This document shows positions 6,130 to 7,137 of a stretch of 7,137 nt of DNA, piece by piece. The DNA is taken from the NCBI GenBank assembly GCA_002420085.1, contig DIHI01000126.1, forward strand, positions 1,722-8,858. The letters are read 5' to 3'. Below the pieces are notes generated by a model. The model ran no database searches, had not been told where the DNA came from, and saw nothing but the letters and a program-made list of their open reading frames with translations. The DNA is from Lysobacterales bacterium UBA5700 (lineage in GTDB: Bacteria > Pseudomonadota > Gammaproteobacteria > Xanthomonadales > Xanthomonadaceae). Position 1 is the stretch's first letter, and each line of letters starts with the position of its first letter. The position numbers were made by a program, and so were the translations under genes.

Positions 6130-6970
6130 GCCGGGCCTCGGAGGGTTTGCCGGCGGCTTGAAGCCGCCGCACGCGATCGACTTCTGCGATCAACTGGTCG
6201 AATGGCGGGAAGTTGAAATCACGTTCCAACAGGGTCGGACGGACGCCAAAGCGGGCGTAAGCTTCTGCCAGCAGGGCCCAGACCGAGGGTTTCACGGCGG
6301 CGCCGTGGGTATCGATCTTGAGGTCGTCGGCTTCATCATAGTGGCCGGCGACATGAATGTAGACGATCCGCTGGCCAGGCATCCGGGCCAGGAATTCGCT
6401 GGGGTCGTAACGGTGGTTGATGCTGTTGACGACGATGTTGTTGACGTCGAGCAACAGGTCGCAGTCGGCCTCTTCCAGCACGGCGGTCACGAAATCGGCT
6501 TCCGGCATGGCCTGGAACGGGGCTGCGTAGTAGGAGATGTTCTCGACTGCCAGACGTCGGCCGAGGATGTCCTGGGCTTGACGGATTCGTGCGGCGACAT
6601 GATGGACCGCTTCTTCGGTGAAGGGGATCGGCATCAGGTCGTAGAGGTGGCCGTCATCGGCGCAGTAACTGAGGTGCTCGCTGTAGATCGGCACCCGATG
6701 CTGGTCGAGAAAACGACGGACCTTGACCAGGAAGGTCTCATCGATCGGTTCGGTTCCGCCAATCGACAGCGACAGTCCGTGGCAGATGATCGGATAGCGG
6801 GCGGCCAGATCGGCGAAGGCTTCGCCGAAGCGACCGCCAACGCCGATCCAGTTCTCCGGCGCGCATTCGAGGAAGTCGAAGCGGCCCTCGGCAGCAGATT
6901 GCAGCGGACCCAGAAGAGCCCGCCGCAATCCGAGACCGGCCGCGTCCGTTTTCAGGGGACGTGGGGTCAT
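6116..6970 (-). CDS. hvfB: HvfB-type multinuclear non-heme iron oxidase, RiPP maturase (DUF692/MNIO)
   Basis: DUF692 enzymes are TIM-barrel oxidases with two or three irons that modify peptide cysteines (MbnB, TglH, HvfB). With an EGKCG precursor the expected product is an oxazolone/thioamide pair that binds copper. The 284-aa protein is of normal length. Conserved metal-ligand and active-site candidates appear in order: E35 and E39 in [10 protein letters not shown]64 in ICHGLSLS, E98/H99 in YSEHLSY, E143/N144 in VENISYY, D175, N177 and N178 in DVNNI, H206 and H210 in HVAGH, D220/H222 in DTHG and E249 in LLERD. Which of these bind iron needs a structure. ATG 6970 is the first possible start, since an in-frame TGA lies two codons upstream. 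It follows the precursor stop by 41 nt and overlaps hvfC by 14 nt. No clear Shine-Dalgarno is present, and a small hairpin sits just before the start. The protein is cytosolic: no signal peptide. Confidence 0.94.
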   Translation of the reverse strand: MTPRPLKTDAAGLGLRRALLGPLQSAAEGRFDFLECAPENWIGVGGRFGEAFADLAARYPIICHGLSLSIGGTEPIDETFLVKVRRFLDQHRVPIYSEHLSYCADDGHLYDLMPIPFTEEAVHHVAARIRQAQDILGRRLAVENISYYAAPFQAMPEADFVTAVLEEADCDLLLDVNNIVVNSINHRYDPSEFLARMPGQRIVYIHVAGHYDEADDLKIDTHGAAVKPSVWALLAEAYARFGVRPTLLERDFNFPPFDQLIAEVDRVRRLQAAGKPSEARHARG

Positions 6971-6971
6971 G

Positions 6972-6992
6972 GCTCAGGCATCAGGCATGAGC
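6972..6992 (-). promoter_or_regulatory. Small hairpin just ahead of the hvfB start codon
   Basis: On the minus strand GCTCA (6988-6992) pairs with TGAGC (6972-6976) around an 11-nt loop containing a doubled TGCC element. The stem ends one base before the hvfB ATG, covering the place where a Shine-Dalgarno would sit. It could lower hvfB translation relative to the precursor. A 5-bp stem is weak, so this is tentative. Confidence 0.3.
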
Positions 6993-7011
6993 GGAGACAG
7001 ACGACCGAGAC

Positions 7012-7137
7012 TCAGTGCGAACCACCACACTTGCCTTCGCCGCACTTGCCTTCACCGCCCTTCTCACCCTCACCGCCTTCCTTCCCGGCGTCGCCGCCGC
7101 ACTTGCCTTCACCACACTTGCCTTCACCGCCTTCCTT
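7012..7137 (-). CDS. hvfA: HvfA-like copper RiPP precursor, C-terminal part (5' end beyond right edge)
   Basis: Reading leftward from the window edge, 41 codons stay open to TGA at 7012-7014. They encode a Gly/Glu/Lys/Cys-only segment with four EGKCG motifs in two tandem pairs (7096-7125 and 7024-7053). The pairs are separated by GGDAGKEGGEGEKGG, and the protein ends in GGSH. This is the core region of HvfA-type precursors, whose EGKCG cysteines are oxidised by HvfB with HvfC; the modified, exported peptide binds copper. Its place directly before hvfB and hvfC, 41 nt upstream on the same strand, confirms the assignment. Family members begin with a signal peptide, which must lie outside the window. 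Each cysteine occurs only within a motif, so there are four predicted modification sites in this part. An EGEKG at 7057-7071 looks like a motif without its cysteine. The visible part is too short for ordinary ORF callers. Confidence 0.9.
   Translation of the reverse strand, partial: KEGGEGKCGEGKCGGDAGKEGGEGEKGGEGKCGEGKCGGSH
7021..7059 (-). repeat. 39-bp repeat, copy 2, coding a motif pair in hvfA
   Basis: This block encodes GGEGKCGEGKCGG. It matches the block at 7093-7131 at 34 of 39 bases, and all five differences are third-codon positions that leave the protein unchanged. Confidence 0.92.
7093..7131 (-). repeat. 39-bp repeat, copy 1, coding a motif pair in hvfA
   Basis: This is the upstream copy of the same 13-residue block. 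Within it, the first Cys-Gly is written TGT GGT and the second TGC GGC; in the copy at 7021-7059 the order is reversed. Confidence 0.92.

Noticed and set aside
5598..6216. Two overlapping plus-strand frames opposite hvfC
   Set aside because: They are shadows of the DUF2063 gene and have no motif or ribosome binding site.
7021..7131. Repeats at the right edge as a CRISPR array or minisatellite
   Set aside because: The repeats are in frame, all differences are silent, and the encoded EGKCG motifs match the HvfA precursor next to hvfB and hvfC.

Overview
The window looks like chromosome of a high-GC gammaproteobacterium. The reasons are the rnr-rlmB pair with strongly E. coli-like RlmB motifs, an RNase T with the gammaproteobacterial DEDDh layout, and Gly/Arg/Ala-rich codon use. 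No genus can be named from the sequence alone. There is no insertion sequence, phage gene or CRISPR array; coding density is high and every recognisable gene is intact apart from the two cut by the window edges.

Left part (1-3589): the 5' end of a tRNA-Leu gene runs leftward off the edge. It has a near-consensus sigma70 promoter (TTGACA, 17 bp, TATCTT). Divergent from it lie rnr (RNase R, 3'-5' exoribonuclease) and rlmB (23S rRNA Gm2251 methyltransferase), 37 nt apart and probably one transcript. RNase R carries an unusual Lys-rich N-terminal extension with a tandem (V/I)-(A/V)-(T/G)-K-K repeat and lacks a long basic C-terminal tail.

Middle (3590-4494): rnt (RNase T) is convergent with rlmB. 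Upstream of rnt, a 193-bp spacer holds a perfect 16-bp palindrome, a perfect 10-bp stem-loop and a 9-bp inverted repeat that includes the doxX stop codon.

Right part (4495-7137), all leftward: a copper-type RiPP (ribosomally made, modified peptide) operon of the Hvf/bufferin kind, in the order precursor, MNIO enzyme (DUF692, multinuclear iron oxidase), partner protein (DUF2063), DoxX membrane protein. The last 41 codons of the precursor are visible at the right edge and contain four Glu-Gly-Lys-Cys-Gly motifs in two tandem pairs. In the characterised Haemophilus HvfA system, EGKCG cysteines are converted by HvfB/HvfC into copper-binding oxazolone/thioamide groups. By analogy, HvfB here would oxidise the cysteines, HvfC would present the precursor, and the DoxX protein would act at the membrane. 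hvfB and hvfC overlap by 14 nt; DoxX is set apart by 198 bp and has its own strong ribosome binding site.

The most interesting content is this RiPP operon, with its synonymously shuffled motif pairs and the 219-residue DoxX with a large loop. The system type is already described; this instance and its details may not be.
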